Shown: positions 1 to 8,975, counted from the stretch's first letter. The stretch: 64,000 nucleotides of DNA from Brevibacillus reuszeri (GCF_001187725.1 NZ_LGIQ01000009.1:1797493-1861492), one strand, 5' to 3'. The notes: a model not told the origin generated them from the letters alone. A program made the numbers and translations.

Positions 1-15
1 TTGTTTCTGTTCCAT
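1..15 (-). CDS. 5' end of a minus-strand gene, cut by window edge
   Basis: Only the first five codons (M-E-Q-K-Q) are inside the window, reading leftward off the edge. The call rests on a consensus ribosome site, GGAGG, five bases before an ATG on the minus strand (positions 22-26 before 13-15). Nothing can be said about the product. It would be divergent from the MATE gene at 168, so the 16-167 gap should hold both promoters; I could not pick out a convincing promoter there. Confidence 0.45.
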
Positions 16-167
16 CGGTTCCTCCATGTAGAATTGTCATATAACGTGATCCATTCATTCATGAAAATCATGTAAAGAAAAGATTTACTCCCTACTAACC
101 CAGGAAAAATGGGTGTAAAATGATGACGCTAAGCAAATCGGGGCGTATCGCCAAGAAAGGTGACATC

Positions 168-1538
168 ATGGAAGCGACACTCGCAAAGCAGCCAAAGAAA
201 CGGCAGGAAGCCAAGCAGTTTAATCTGTTCGCTTTGACGTGGCCCATCTTTTTGGAGCTTTTTCTTTTTACACTTATTGGTATTACAGATACATTCATGC
301 TGAGTGGCGTTTCTGATCAGGCTGTTTCTGCCGTTGGGGCAGCCAATCAGTTTCTGTTTATCGCCATTCTTGTGCTGGAGGTAGTGGGGAACGGTGCATC
401 GATTGTAGTTGCCCAGTACATTGGCTCCAAAAAAATGCATGACGCGGCAAAGGTAGGGGCAATAGCGGTCACCCTCAATCTGATGATCGGAATTTTGATC
501 AGCGTAGGCTTTGTCTTGTATGGAAATGCACTTTTGCAAAGTGTAAATCTCCAAGGTAAGATTTTGACCATGGCTCAGTCGTATACAGCGATTGTCGGTG
601 GAGGTCTGTTTCTGCAAGCCATTATTAATACATTGGCAAGCATCATTCGTACGTACGGGTTTACAAGAGAAAGTATGTATATTTCACTGGGCATCAACAT
701 TATTCACGTGATTGGAAATTACCTGCTTATCTTCGGACATTTTGGCTTTCCGACACTAGGCGTAGAAGGGGCAGCGATTTCAACCGTGCTGAGCAGAGGG
801 CTTGGCTTGCTCATCTTTTTCTGGGCGTTCTATCGTCTGATCGAGGTGAAGGTTTCACTGAGGGACTACTTTACCCTCACCAAGTCATATGTCAGTAAAA
901 TTTGTCGAGTGGGAATCCCCTCAGCATTCGAGCAGATCACATATCATGCCTGCCAGTCTGTCTTTTTGTATTACGTGACCTTTCTGGGTGCAGCATCGCT
1001 TGCTTCGCGACAGTATGTCCAGAATGTTTCCATGTTTATTTATTTGTTTAGTGTTGCGATTGGAATGGGGACAGCGATCATTACCGGTCGCTTGGTTGGA
1101 GCAGGCAGGCGTGATGAAGCATATGGACGCGTATGGAAAAGCCTGCGGTGGGGACTCGTTTATACGGTCGTCATCAATACAGTCATTATTATTTTCCGCG
1201 AGCCGATTATGCGTTTGTTTACGGAAGACCCTGACATACTTCGCATCAGTACACAGATTATCCTGCTGAGCATATTGCTCGAGACGGGGCGAGTCTTTAA
1301 CATCGTCTTGATCAATTCCTTGCGCGCAGCTGGTGATGCACAGTTTCCGGTCTACATGGGCTTGATCTCGATGGTTGGCATCAGTTTGCCGCTTGGCTAC
1401 GTACTCGCTTTCCACGCCAATATGGGGCTGTCTGGGGTGTGGCTCGCTGTGGCAGCGGACGAGTGGATTCGCGGGATCGTGATGTTTTTCCGCTGGCGAA
1501 GCAAAGCATGGGAACGAAAAACACTTATCGATCCGTGA
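168..1538 (+). CDS. MATE family multidrug/cation antiporter
   Basis: A 456-residue integral membrane protein of the multidrug and toxic compound extrusion family, expected to export cationic drugs or metabolites in exchange for Na+ or H+. About twelve hydrophobic segments are visible, arranged as two related halves. The family-typical early stretch is present (PIFLELFLFTLIGITDTFML), as is the second-half LINSLRAAGDAQFPVY region that follows a loop. An upstream in-frame ATG at 120 exists, but the ATG at 168 has AAAGGTG six bases before it, so I chose 168. It is followed 130 bp later by a lipoprotein gene on the same strand with no clear terminator between. The substrate cannot be read from sequence. 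A second MATE gene lies at 26077. Confidence 0.88.
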   Translation: MEATLAKQPKKRQEAKQFNLFALTWPIFLELFLFTLIGITDTFMLSGVSDQAVSAVGAANQFLFIAILVLEVVGNGASIVVAQYIGSKKMHDAAKVGAIAVTLNLMIGILISVGFVLYGNALLQSVNLQGKILTMAQSYTAIVGGGLFLQAIINTLASIIRTYGFTRESMYISLGINIIHVIGNYLLIFGHFGFPTLGVEGAAISTVLSRGLGLLIFFWAFYRLIEVKVSLRDYFTLTKSYVSKICRVGIPSAFEQITYHACQSVFLYYVTFLGAASLASRQYVQNVSMFIYLFSVAIGMGTAIITGRLVGAGRRDEAYGRVWKSLRWGLVYTVVINTVIIIFREPIMRLFTEDPDILRISTQIILLSILLETGRVFNIVLINSLRAAGDAQFPVYMGLISMVGISLPLGYVLAFHANMGLSGVWLAVAADEWIRGIVMFFRWRSKAWERKTLIDP

Positions 1539-1668
1539 GCGTGATACAAAAACGGGTCACCCTCCGTCTACAGACCGAATGGAAAACAACTCTAGGGTCC
1601 GATGGTTTTCCCGCGTGTTCGTGCTACACTTTACCTAAGAAGAATATGGACTGGTAAGGGAGATAGAG

Positions 1669-2415
1669 ATGAAACGCTGGATAGGAGTAGGTTTACTAAT
1701 AGCGGCACTGAGCCTGGCTGGATGCAGCAGCCTGGAGATGGAGGAGAGCAAGAGACAATTGGAGCTGCCTATGGATTCCATCGAAGCGCTGGATATTCAG
1801 ACTGAATCGGGCGACTTGATTGTAAAAGGCGATGAAAAGGCGACCTCCATCAAAGTAGAAGCGACCATTAAAAAATCAAAGAGTGTCCCTGATGAGGACA
1901 TCACCGTTACTTTAGAGAAGGATGGAAATACAGCCAAGCTGGTTTCGAAGACAAAAGGTGGCTTTGGAGTTCGGATTACGGATATTACACTGAACGTCAC
2001 GATCCCAGCCAAGCTTAATGTGGATGTAAACGACGGTTCCGGTGACCTGGATATTTCGAATCTTGCCGGGGTGCTCACGATTGAGGATGACTCAGGTGAC
2101 ATAAAGATTAACGATGTTTCGGGCGAGGTAGTCATTAACGACGGGTCCGGTGACATCAAAATCAAAAACGCTTCCGCACTCAAGCAGATCAATGATGAGT
2201 CTGGAGATATTTTCTTGGAGAATACAGGCGGGAATGTAGATATACAGGATGATTCTGGAGATATTGTGATTCGAAATCATACCGGTGATATTACGATTTC
2301 GGATGGAAGCGGAGATATGGTCATTGATACGATCCAGGGAAATGTAACAATCACCGAGGACGGTTCTGGTGATCGAATGGTGAAAAATGTAAGCGGATCT
2401 TTTATAGCCAACTGA
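1669..2415 (+). CDS. DUF4097-type repeat lipoprotein
   Basis: A 248-residue predicted lipoprotein. The N-terminal signal ends in a lipobox (LSLAGC, Cys19), so it should be anchored to the outer face of the membrane. From about residue 55 the chain is built of roughly 19-20-residue beta-rich repeats carrying D-x-S-G-D. I count seven exact D-x-SGD motifs plus degenerate ones (DVSGE, NHTGD). This is typical of the DUF4097 (adhesin-like) right-handed beta-solenoid proteins found in Bacillota, often near envelope-stress systems. No catalytic residues are apparent and the function is unknown. A ribosome site (AGGGAGATAG) precedes the ATG. The gene ends in a strong terminator shared with the convergent ABC transporter gene. 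Confidence 0.85.
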   Translation: MKRWIGVGLLIAALSLAGCSSLEMEESKRQLELPMDSIEALDIQTESGDLIVKGDEKATSIKVEATIKKSKSVPDEDITVTLEKDGNTAKLVSKTKGGFGVRITDITLNVTIPAKLNVDVNDGSGDLDISNLAGVLTIEDDSGDIKINDVSGEVVINDGSGDIKIKNASALKQINDESGDIFLENTGGNVDIQDDSGDIVIRNHTGDITISDGSGDMVIDTIQGNVTITEDGSGDRMVKNVSGSFIAN

Positions 2416-2421
2416 ATACGA

Positions 2422-2456
2422 CAAAAAGCCGTTACCTGTTCAGGTAGCGGTTTTTT
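2422..2456. terminator. Bidirectional terminator between convergent genes
   Basis: Inverted repeat AAAAAGCCG(T)TACCTG / CAGGTAGCGGTTTTTT with a 2-4 base loop, beginning 7 bases after the DUF4097 stop and ending on the stop codon of the minus-strand ABC exporter. A-rich and T-rich flanks allow it to work on both strands. Confidence 0.8.
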
Positions 2457-4275
2457 AGTAGATAAGGGGCTCTTTCGCAGCTGCTGCTTGGGGAAATTGC
2501 AATGCATACAACTGGTGGTAACGCCCTTCCGCTTGAAGGAGCTCGGCATGTGTGCCTGTTTCAACAATTCGTCCCTTTTCCATGACAACAATCTGATCGG
2601 CTTGTTGAATCGTCGATAGTCGATGGGCAATAACAAGACATGTACGTCCAGTTAACAGGGAAGACAGAGCCTGTTGGATCAGGTTCTCTGATTCTGTATC
2701 CAGGGCAGCAGTCGCTTCATCCAGAATAATAAGCTGCGGATTTATCAAAATGGCGCGAGCGATAGAGAGACGCTGTTTTTGTCCGCCAGAAAGCTTTACG
2801 CCACGTTCTCCTACAGCAGATTGATAGCCATCAGGAAAGGAGACGATAAAGTCGTGGGCGTTTGCAGCGCGGGCAGCATTCTCGATCTCCTGATCAGACG
2901 CATCCGGTCTGCCGTAGGCGATATTGTCACGAATTGTCCCGTTCAACAAAATAATGTCCTGTGATACGATCCCGAGCTGTCCGCGAAGGGAGGCGAGCTT
3001 GAGATCGGTAACGTCGAAGCCGTCCACCCTTACATAGCCATCCTGCACATCATAAAAGCGCGAGATCAAATGGGCGACTGTCGACTTCCCGGCACCCGAT
3101 GAACCGACGAGAGCAGTGACCGTACCTGGGGCAATTCGCAGTGTAAAATCGTGCAAGACAGGAAGGTCCGGCTGATAGCCAAAGGTTGCATGTGAGAACT
3201 CAATTTCACCACGCAGGGGAGGCAGTGTGATTGCATCAGCCTTTTCCGTGACGCTAGGCTGAGTATCCAGTATTTCGGATATGCGATCATATGCTGCTGC
3301 TGATTGCTGAATCATGTTAATCATTCGACTAAGCTGACGCACAGGAGTTTGCAACAACCGCAGATAGGCGAGAAAAGCAACGATAGCACCAATCGAGATC
3401 GCTCCAGACATGGCCTGCCAGGCACCAAACAGAAGTACGACAGCCATCCCGATGTAATTCAACAAATCAATCGCAGGACTGAACATAGCGCTAATGCGGG
3501 TAGCTGCCAGACTCGCCTGCATATTTCGGATACTGCGCTGCTGGAACTGCTGTGCTTCGTATGGCTCGGTAGCGTATGCCTTCATGAGCCTTACACTGGA
3601 CAAGTTTTCGACCAGGTGATTGTTAACATCCGCTGATGATTCCTGGACGGCCCGAAAGGAGGAGCGCATTCGTTTGCCGACTTTGCGGGTGAAGAAAAAC
3701 AGAATCGGAAACGTACATAGCATCAAAAAGGTTAATTGCGGATTCACGTACAGCATATAGATGGCAATGGCGAAAAAGGTAACCAGCTCCGTGACCATTT
3801 GCAGCATGCCAGAGGAAACGAGCTGTTGCAGGATGCTGACATCGCCTGTGATCCGCGACATCAAATCTCCTGTCCGGTTTTTATCAAAAAAAGCCATGTC
3901 CTGCTTCTGAAGATGCTGGTACAGCTCATTGCGCAACCGATTGATCGTATGCTGACCGATATAGGAGAGCAAATAGCTGCTAAGATAGGTGAACAGGCCA
4001 AGAAAGAGGGCTGCTCCTAAAATACCTGCTCCAATCCAGAGAAGCTCACTGTAACGCTTATCGGGAATAACATGGTCAATCGTATAAGCTGTCAGCTGGG
4101 GAATTGCGAATTCCATCAGTGAAATGACAATAATCGCGACGAGCGCGAGGAGCATTTTTCTCCATTGCTCTCGTGCATGAGTAAACAATCGCTGGTACAT
4201 GCTCCAGACGGAACGGGCAGAAGCGCGCTCATCCGTCAAAATACGCTTAGAGCCGGGCTGCTTATAGCTTCTCAT
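2455..4275 (-). CDS. ABC exporter, fused membrane and ATPase domains (MsbA/BmrA type)
   Basis: A 606-residue half-transporter expected to act as a homodimer exporting lipids, drugs or peptides. Residues about 30-330 form the six-helix ABC type-1 membrane domain. Residues about 355-590 form the ATPase, with Walker A GSSGAGKST, signature LSGGQKQR, Walker B LIILDEATAALD and the H-loop histidine in VIAHRLST. Its start overlaps the stop of the upstream PadR regulator by four bases (ATGA), so the two are translationally coupled in one operon. By analogy with PadR-controlled exporters such as LmrCD, the regulator probably represses the exporter until a drug or membrane stress relieves it. That regulatory role is inference, and the substrate is unknown. 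Confidence 0.92.
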   Translation of the reverse strand: MRSYKQPGSKRILTDERASARSVWSMYQRLFTHAREQWRKMLLALVAIIVISLMEFAIPQLTAYTIDHVIPDKRYSELLWIGAGILGAALFLGLFTYLSSYLLSYIGQHTINRLRNELYQHLQKQDMAFFDKNRTGDLMSRITGDVSILQQLVSSGMLQMVTELVTFFAIAIYMLYVNPQLTFLMLCTFPILFFFTRKVGKRMRSSFRAVQESSADVNNHLVENLSSVRLMKAYATEPYEAQQFQQRSIRNMQASLAATRISAMFSPAIDLLNYIGMAVVLLFGAWQAMSGAISIGAIVAFLAYLRLLQTPVRQLSRMINMIQQSAAAYDRISEILDTQPSVTEKADAITLPPLRGEIEFSHATFGYQPDLPVLHDFTLRIAPGTVTALVGSSGAGKSTVAHLISRFYDVQDGYVRVDGFDVTDLKLASLRGQLGIVSQDIILLNGTIRDNIAYGRPDASDQEIENAARAANAHDFIVSFPDGYQSAVGERGVKLSGGQKQRLSIARAILINPQLIILDEATAALDTESENLIQQALSSLLTGRTCLVIAHRLSTIQQADQIVVMEKGRIVETGTHAELLQAEGRYHQLYALQFPQAAAAKEPLIY

Positions 4276-4868
4276 CGGTGAGCATCCTCTCCGAAGTGGC
4301 CCTCCAGCTTGTGGCGAACCTTTTTCACAAAAAAGATTAGTCGGGAGAGCTGCACCGGGTCATTCTCAGCTTTCTTTTGCAACACCTTCATGGTTTCCAC
4401 CAATTCATGCAGCTCCTGTTGAAGCTCGAGGTTGCGCTCGCGAAGGTCAGCAGGGACCTGTTCCTTGGAGATCTCGCGTTTTTCTTCGGTTTGTCTTTCC
4501 TGTAAAAAGACAAGGCCAGCCTCGGTAATGGAATACGTCTTCTTGCCACCGACATCCTCTGAGGTAACGAGCTCACGATCCTCTAACATTTGCAGAGTGG
4601 GATAAATCGATCCCGGGCTTGGTGAATACAGTCCACCCGTTTTTTCCTCCAACCCCTTCATCATCTGATAGCCGTGCATAGGCTCGGTTGATAACAGTTC
4701 CAGTAACGCATACTTCACATCGCCTCTGCCAAAAAAGCGTTTCCCACGACCACCGTGACCGCCGTGACGATAGTAGCTGTCCCCTTTTTCGTCCCATAAT
4801 CCACCGTGAAACGGATCATTGGAACGTCGACTTGAACTCGAAAAAGGAGACCGAAAATGATTACGCAT
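4272..4868 (-). CDS. PadR family transcriptional regulator
   Basis: A 198-residue regulator. A glycine/histidine/arginine-rich N-terminal extension of about 40 residues precedes a PadR winged helix (ALLELLSTEPMHGYQMMKGLEE, then SPSPGSIYPTLQMLEDRELV), followed by a charged helical C-terminal region for dimerisation. The ATG at 4868 is preferred over the upstream ATG at 4904 because AAAGGTGG sits just before it and because the upstream start lies inside the operator. It is the first gene of a two-gene operon with the ABC exporter. The promoter region carries a perfect palindromic operator, which points to autorepression. The Gly/His-rich leader is longer than in most PadR proteins and could bind metal, which is speculative. 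Confidence 0.9.
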   Translation of the reverse strand: MRNHFRSPFSSSSRRSNDPFHGGLWDEKGDSYYRHGGHGGRGKRFFGRGDVKYALLELLSTEPMHGYQMMKGLEEKTGGLYSPSPGSIYPTLQMLEDRELVTSEDVGGKKTYSITEAGLVFLQERQTEEKREISKEQVPADLRERNLELQQELHELVETMKVLQKKAENDPVQLSRLIFFVKKVRHKLEGHFGEDAHR

Positions 4869-4883
4869 AGCCTTCCACCTTTC

Positions 4884-4932
4884 AATACGATATATCGAAT
4901 TCAATGTAAACGATATATCGTATTGTTGTCAA
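4884..4932 (-). promoter_or_regulatory. Promoter with PadR-type palindromic operator
   Basis: On the minus strand, TTGACA (4927-4932), a 17-base spacer and TTACAT (4904-4909) make a good sigma-A promoter. Lying across it is a perfect 14-base inverted repeat, AATACGATATATCG (4884-4897) and its complement (4911-4924), with a 13-base gap. Each arm contains the self-complementary core CGATATATCG. The placement over the spacer and start region fits a repressor site, presumably for the adjacent PadR protein (inference). Confidence 0.75.
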
Positions 4933-5035
4933 TACACTGTCTTACTTTTTGCAATCGAAAGAAATTTAGCCGACTAATAAAAAAAGTCTTTAATCTCTAA
5001 TAAAGAAGTGCTAATATAACATCTGTAAGCGTAAT

Positions 5036-5079
5036 TGAGAATGAATCTCTTTATTACTGAGAATGAATCTCCTTATTAC
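5036..5079 (+). promoter_or_regulatory. Two tandem Fur-like boxes before the siderophore importer
   Basis: A 22-base unit is repeated directly with a single mismatch. Each unit begins TGAGAATGAATCTC, an imperfect 7-1-7 palindrome close to the Bacillus Fur pattern TGATAATNATTATCA. It lies 57-100 bases upstream of the first importer gene. A possible -10 (TAATAT, 5012-5017) lies just upstream, but no convincing -35 was found. Iron control by Fur is inference from motif and context. Confidence 0.6.
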
Positions 5080-5136
5080 TAACTAAGATGTAACGAAGAC
5101 AGTATTCCTCGGGGTCAAAGGAAGAGTAGGGAAGCG

Positions 5137-6090
5137 ATGAAAAAAAGATATTTGGTTGTAGCACTTATTTTGCTATCAATAGCGTCATTGTTTATCGGTG
5201 TGAAGGACATCTCGCCTTGGGAGCTGTTCAATCTGTCAGACGACAAGGTACAGGTGATGTGGATCAGCAGGGTTCCGCGCTTGATCAGTATCATCATTGC
5301 CGGGATCAGCATGAGTGTCGTTGGGTTGATCATGCAGCAGCTGACGCGAAATAAATTCGTTTCACCTACCACAGCAGGTACGGAAGACTCCGTCCGCTTT
5401 GGGATACTGATTTCCCTGATGGTGTTTTTCGATGCCAGTCCACTGGTCAAGCTGCTTGTGGCGTTTGTATTCGCACTACTGGGAACCTTCATTTTTATGA
5501 AGATCCTCGACAGGATTAAATTTAAGGATTCCATTTTTATTCCGCTGGTAGGCTTGATGTTTGGTAATATCGTAGGCTCCATTACGACGTTTTTTGCCTA
5601 TAAGTACGATCTCATCCAGAACATGTCTGCCTGGCTTCACGGAGATTTTTCCTCAATCATGAAAGGCAGCTATGAGCTTTTATACATAAGCATTCCGCTG
5701 GTAATCATTGCGTATCTGTTCGCAAACAAGTTTACGATTGCAGGAATGGGTGAGGAATTCGCAATCAATCTGGGGCTGAACTACAAGCAGGTAGTCAATA
5801 TTGGATTGATCATCGTTGCCATGGTTTCTTCCGTTGTCATTCTCACGGTTGGGACGATTCCGTTTCTCGGCCTGATCATTCCGAACATCGTGACCCTGTA
5901 TTTGGGTGACAACCTGAAAAAGAGCTTGTCCCATACTGCTTTGCTGGGTGCAGTCTTTGTATTGTGTTGTGATATTCTGGGGCGCCTCATCATTTATCCA
6001 TACGAAATCTCGATTGGCTTGATGGTAGGGGTAGTTGGCAGCGGAATATTCGTGTTCTTACTCATGAGAAGAAAGGCATATGAACGATGA
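5137..6090 (+). CDS. yclN: Siderophore ABC importer permease, YclN type
   Basis: A 317-residue FecCD-family permease with about nine membrane helices. The sequence closely resembles B. subtilis YclN as I remember it, for example RVPRLISIIIAGISMS, QQLTRNKFVSPTTAGT and the cytoplasmic coupling region around GEEFAINLGLNYK. In B. subtilis YclNOPQ imports petrobactin and related catecholate ferric siderophores. The gene starts a four-gene set in the order permease, permease, ATPase, binding protein, the same as yclNOPQ, and overlaps the next gene by four bases. Tandem Fur-like boxes upstream suggest iron repression. Petrobactin as substrate is inferred from homology. Confidence 0.88.
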   Translation: MKKRYLVVALILLSIASLFIGVKDISPWELFNLSDDKVQVMWISRVPRLISIIIAGISMSVVGLIMQQLTRNKFVSPTTAGTEDSVRFGILISLMVFFDASPLVKLLVAFVFALLGTFIFMKILDRIKFKDSIFIPLVGLMFGNIVGSITTFFAYKYDLIQNMSAWLHGDFSSIMKGSYELLYISIPLVIIAYLFANKFTIAGMGEEFAINLGLNYKQVVNIGLIIVAMVSSVVILTVGTIPFLGLIIPNIVTLYLGDNLKKSLSHTALLGAVFVLCCDILGRLIIYPYEISIGLMVGVVGSGIFVFLLMRRKAYER

Positions 6091-7031
6091 AAGCTAAGCT
6101 TGGTATCCTGGCGATAGTCGCCATTGCTTTGATAGCTGTATTTATGCTGATTGATGCTGGTGGCAACTGGGATTATGTACTGCCACGGCGTTTGAAGAAA
6201 ATTCTCGCCATTGTCTTGACCGGCACGATCATCGCATTCTCAACGATGGTATTCCAAACGATTACCAACAACCGGATTTTAACGCCCAGCATCATTGGCT
6301 TGGATTCTCTGTACATGTTCATCCAAACCTTTGTTATCTTTGCTTTTGGCTCCACCCACATTACGCTGTTGAACAAAAATATCAACTTCCTGATCTCTGC
6401 GGGTGTAATGGTGCTCTTTGCCATGTTGCTATACAAGTTCCTGTTCAAGAGGGAAGGACAAAATATATACTTTCTGCTTTTAATCGGGATCATTTTTGGC
6501 ACACTGTTTAACAGTCTTGCTACATTCATGCAGGTGTTGATTGATCCGAATGAATTCCAGGTCGTTCAAGATCGAATGTTTGCCAGCTTTAACAATGTAA
6601 ATACCGATCTTCTAGTCATCAGCTTTGTTCTGGTCATTGCGATCGCGATCTACTTCTGGCGTTACATGAAATACCTGGATGTGCTGTCGCTAGGACGTGA
6701 TCAAGCGGTCAACCTCGGGATTGATTACGATTTCGTCGTCAAGCGTTTCCTGATTGTGATTGCACTACTCGTATCAATTGCCACTGCACTGGTAGGGCCT
6801 ATTACGTTTCTGGGGCTTCTGGTCGCGAACCTGGCGCATCAATTTATGAAGACGTATCAGCATAAATACTTGCTGGCAGGGTCATCCTTAATCAGTATTG
6901 TTGCTTTGGTAGGTGGCCTGTTGGTTGTAGAGCGTGTGTTCACGTTCTCCACAACACTCAGTGTCATCGTCAACTTTATCGGTGGAGTTTACTTCATCTA
7001 TCTTCTGTTAAAGGAGAATAAATCGTGGTAG
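6087..7031 (+). CDS. yclO: Siderophore ABC importer permease, YclO type
   Basis: A 314-residue FecCD-family permease, the second membrane subunit of the ferric siderophore importer. The motif LGRDQAVNLGIDYDFVVKRF is the cytoplasmic loop that contacts the ATPase, and GPITFLGLLVANLAHQ is the conserved family stretch. It overlaps both neighbours (4 bases with the upstream permease, 7 with the ATPase gene), indicating tight translational coupling. It should form a heterodimeric channel with the preceding permease. Confidence 0.88.
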   Translation: MKAKLGILAIVAIALIAVFMLIDAGGNWDYVLPRRLKKILAIVLTGTIIAFSTMVFQTITNNRILTPSIIGLDSLYMFIQTFVIFAFGSTHITLLNKNINFLISAGVMVLFAMLLYKFLFKREGQNIYFLLLIGIIFGTLFNSLATFMQVLIDPNEFQVVQDRMFASFNNVNTDLLVISFVLVIAIAIYFWRYMKYLDVLSLGRDQAVNLGIDYDFVVKRFLIVIALLVSIATALVGPITFLGLLVANLAHQFMKTYQHKYLLAGSSLISIVALVGGLLVVERVFTFSTTLSVIVNFIGGVYFIYLLLKENKSW

Positions 7032-7783
7032 AAGTCCGGAATGTCTCAAAACAGTATGGTAGCAAATACGTCGTGGAAAATGTCTCTGTGAAAATCACCA
7101 AGGGAAAAATCACGTCCTTCATCGGACCCAATGGGGCCGGGAAGAGTACCCTGCTGTCCATGATCAGTCGCCTTTTGGCAAAGGATCAGGGAGAGATTTT
7201 TCTTGAGGGGCAGGAGATTAGTCAGTGCAAGAGCAACGAGCTGGCTAAAAAAATCTCGATCCTGAAGCAATCCAACCATATTACGGTTCGGTTGACGATT
7301 CGTGAGCTGGTCAGCTTTGGGCGATTCCCTTATTCCCAAGGGAACTTGTCTAAAGAAGATTGGCAGTACGTTGACGAGGCAATCCGCTATCTGGAGCTGG
7401 AGGACATTCAGCACAAATATTTGGATCAGCTGAGTGGTGGGCAAAGACAACGCGCATATATCGCCATGGTTGTCGCCCAAAACACCGAATACGTTCTGTT
7501 GGATGAACCGCTCAATAACCTTGATATGAAGCATTCTGTTCAGATCATGAAGGTACTGAGAAGACTGGTAGACGAGATGGGCAAGACAGTGGTGATCGTT
7601 ATTCACGATATTAATTTTGCTTCCTGTTATTCGGATTTTATCGTAGCGCTGAAAGACGGCAAGGTCGTGAAGGAAGGTCCTACAGAGGAAATTATCAACT
7701 CCTCGATTCTCAAAGACGTCTACGATATGGACATTCAGATTGAAGACATTGATGAAAATAGAATTTGCGTGTACTACGCATAA
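7025..7783 (+). CDS. yclP: Siderophore ABC importer ATPase, YclP type
   Basis: A 252-residue FecE/FepC-type ATP-binding subunit. Walker A GPNGAGKST, signature LSGGQRQR, Walker B YVLLDEPLNNLD and the H-loop VIHDINFAS are all intact. It starts with GTG inside the end of the upstream permease gene. It powers ferric siderophore uptake through the YclN/YclO-type channel. The 111-base gap to the binding-protein gene has an AT-rich hairpin-like stretch but no clear terminator. Confidence 0.9.
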   Translation: MVEVRNVSKQYGSKYVVENVSVKITKGKITSFIGPNGAGKSTLLSMISRLLAKDQGEIFLEGQEISQCKSNELAKKISILKQSNHITVRLTIRELVSFGRFPYSQGNLSKEDWQYVDEAIRYLELEDIQHKYLDQLSGGQRQRAYIAMVVAQNTEYVLLDEPLNNLDMKHSVQIMKVLRRLVDEMGKTVVIVIHDINFASCYSDFIVALKDGKVVKEGPTEEIINSSILKDVYDMDIQIEDIDENRICVYYA

Positions 7784-7894
7784 GCTCCAACTTTCATTCG
7801 TTAAAATTATTTTGATGGCAAGCAGGGGGAAATCATCTACAAGCGTGCTATCAATAATTTTATATATTTCAAAATATATATAGAGGTGATAGAA

Positions 7895-8896
7895 GTGAAC
7901 AAGAAATTTATCATGCTGTTCATGGCAGTGCTGCTGGCAGTATTTACTGCAGCTTGCGGATCAAATAGCGCGGCACCTGCTACCCAAACTTCAGGAGCGG
8001 GAGCTTCCACAGATGCTACAAAGGCACCAGAAGCAGCGAAGGAATCTGAAGAAATTACAATCAAGCATAAATTGGGCGAAGCAAAACTGAAAAAGAACCC
8101 ACAAACCGTTGTAGCTTTCGACTATGGTGTCCTGGATTCTTTGGATAAATTGGGTATCGAAGTCACAGGTGTAGCACAATCAAGCGTTCCTCCTTACCTG
8201 GAAAAATTCAAGGATGCAAAATATAAAAACATTGGTAGCTTGAAAGAGCCAGATTTTGAAAAAATCAATGCAATGAAACCGGATGTTATCTTCATTTCTG
8301 GCAGACAGCAAGACGCTTATGAAGAGCTGAACAAAATTGCTCCAACGATCTTCTTGGGTGTAGACACTTCCAAGTACATGGAGTCCTTCACTGAAAACAT
8401 GAAAACGCTTGGTACCATCTTCGGAAAAGAAGCACAAGTGGACGAAGAATTGGCGAAAATCAATGATTCCATCAAACAACTGAACGAAAAAGCGACAGCA
8501 AGTGGTAAAAATGCTCTGATCATCCTGGCAAACGAAGGTAAAATCAGCGCTTACAGTGCTGGCTCCCGTTTTGGTATTCTGCATGACGTATTTGGCTTTA
8601 CTCCTGTAGATAAAAACATCGAAGTATCCACTCATGGTCAAAGCGTATCGTTCGAATACGTAGCTGAAAAAGATCCGGATTACCTCTTTGTGGTAGACCG
8701 TGATGGAGCAATTGCTACAAACAAAGATGCCGTTTCTCCTGCTAAAAAAGTGATTGAAAACGACCTGATTAAAAACACAAAAGCGTTCAAAAATGGTAAT
8801 ATCATTTACCTTGATTCAAATTACTGGTACCTGTCTGGCGGCGGATTGGTTTCCACTGCTAACATGGCAGACGAAGTATTGAAAGACATCAAGTAG
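7895..8896 (+). CDS. yclQ: Siderophore-binding lipoprotein, YclQ type
   Basis: A 333-residue periplasmic-binding-protein-like lipoprotein of the iron-siderophore class. The lipobox is FTAAC (Cys at about 20), followed by a low-complexity Ala/Ser/Thr linker to about residue 50, then the binding fold (EITIKHKLGEAKLKKNPQTVVAFDYG, later FKNGNIIYLDSNYWYLSGGGL). I chose the GTG at 7895 because AGAGGTGA lies just before it; the in-frame GTG at 7886 falls inside that ribosome site. As last gene of the importer operon it presents ferric siderophore to the permeases. Two terminators follow, one per strand. Confidence 0.9.
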   Translation: MNKKFIMLFMAVLLAVFTAACGSNSAAPATQTSGAGASTDATKAPEAAKESEEITIKHKLGEAKLKKNPQTVVAFDYGVLDSLDKLGIEVTGVAQSSVPPYLEKFKDAKYKNIGSLKEPDFEKINAMKPDVIFISGRQQDAYEELNKIAPTIFLGVDTSKYMESFTENMKTLGTIFGKEAQVDEELAKINDSIKQLNEKATASGKNALIILANEGKISAYSAGSRFGILHDVFGFTPVDKNIEVSTHGQSVSFEYVAEKDPDYLFVVDRDGAIATNKDAVSPAKKVIENDLIKNTKAFKNGNIIYLDSNYWYLSGGGLVSTANMADEVLKDIK

Positions 8897-8930
8897 TAAG
8901 CCATTCAGCAAAAGAGAGATAGGTGTATCA

Positions 8931-8975
8931 AGCAGCTCAGGGCGAGAGCATTTGCCTTGGGCTGTTTGTTTTTTC
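8931..8975 (+). terminator. Terminator of the siderophore importer operon
   Basis: Stem GCAGCTCAGGGC / GCCTTGGGCTGT (G-T wobbles allowed) followed by TTTGTTTTTT, 35 bases after the yclQ-type stop codon. Confidence 0.65.

Noticed and set aside
7858..7884. AT-rich hairpin before the yclQ-type gene as a terminator
   Set aside because: The arms TATATATTT/AAATATATA leave only a two-base loop and there is no T-run; likely just AT-rich spacer ahead of the ribosome site.
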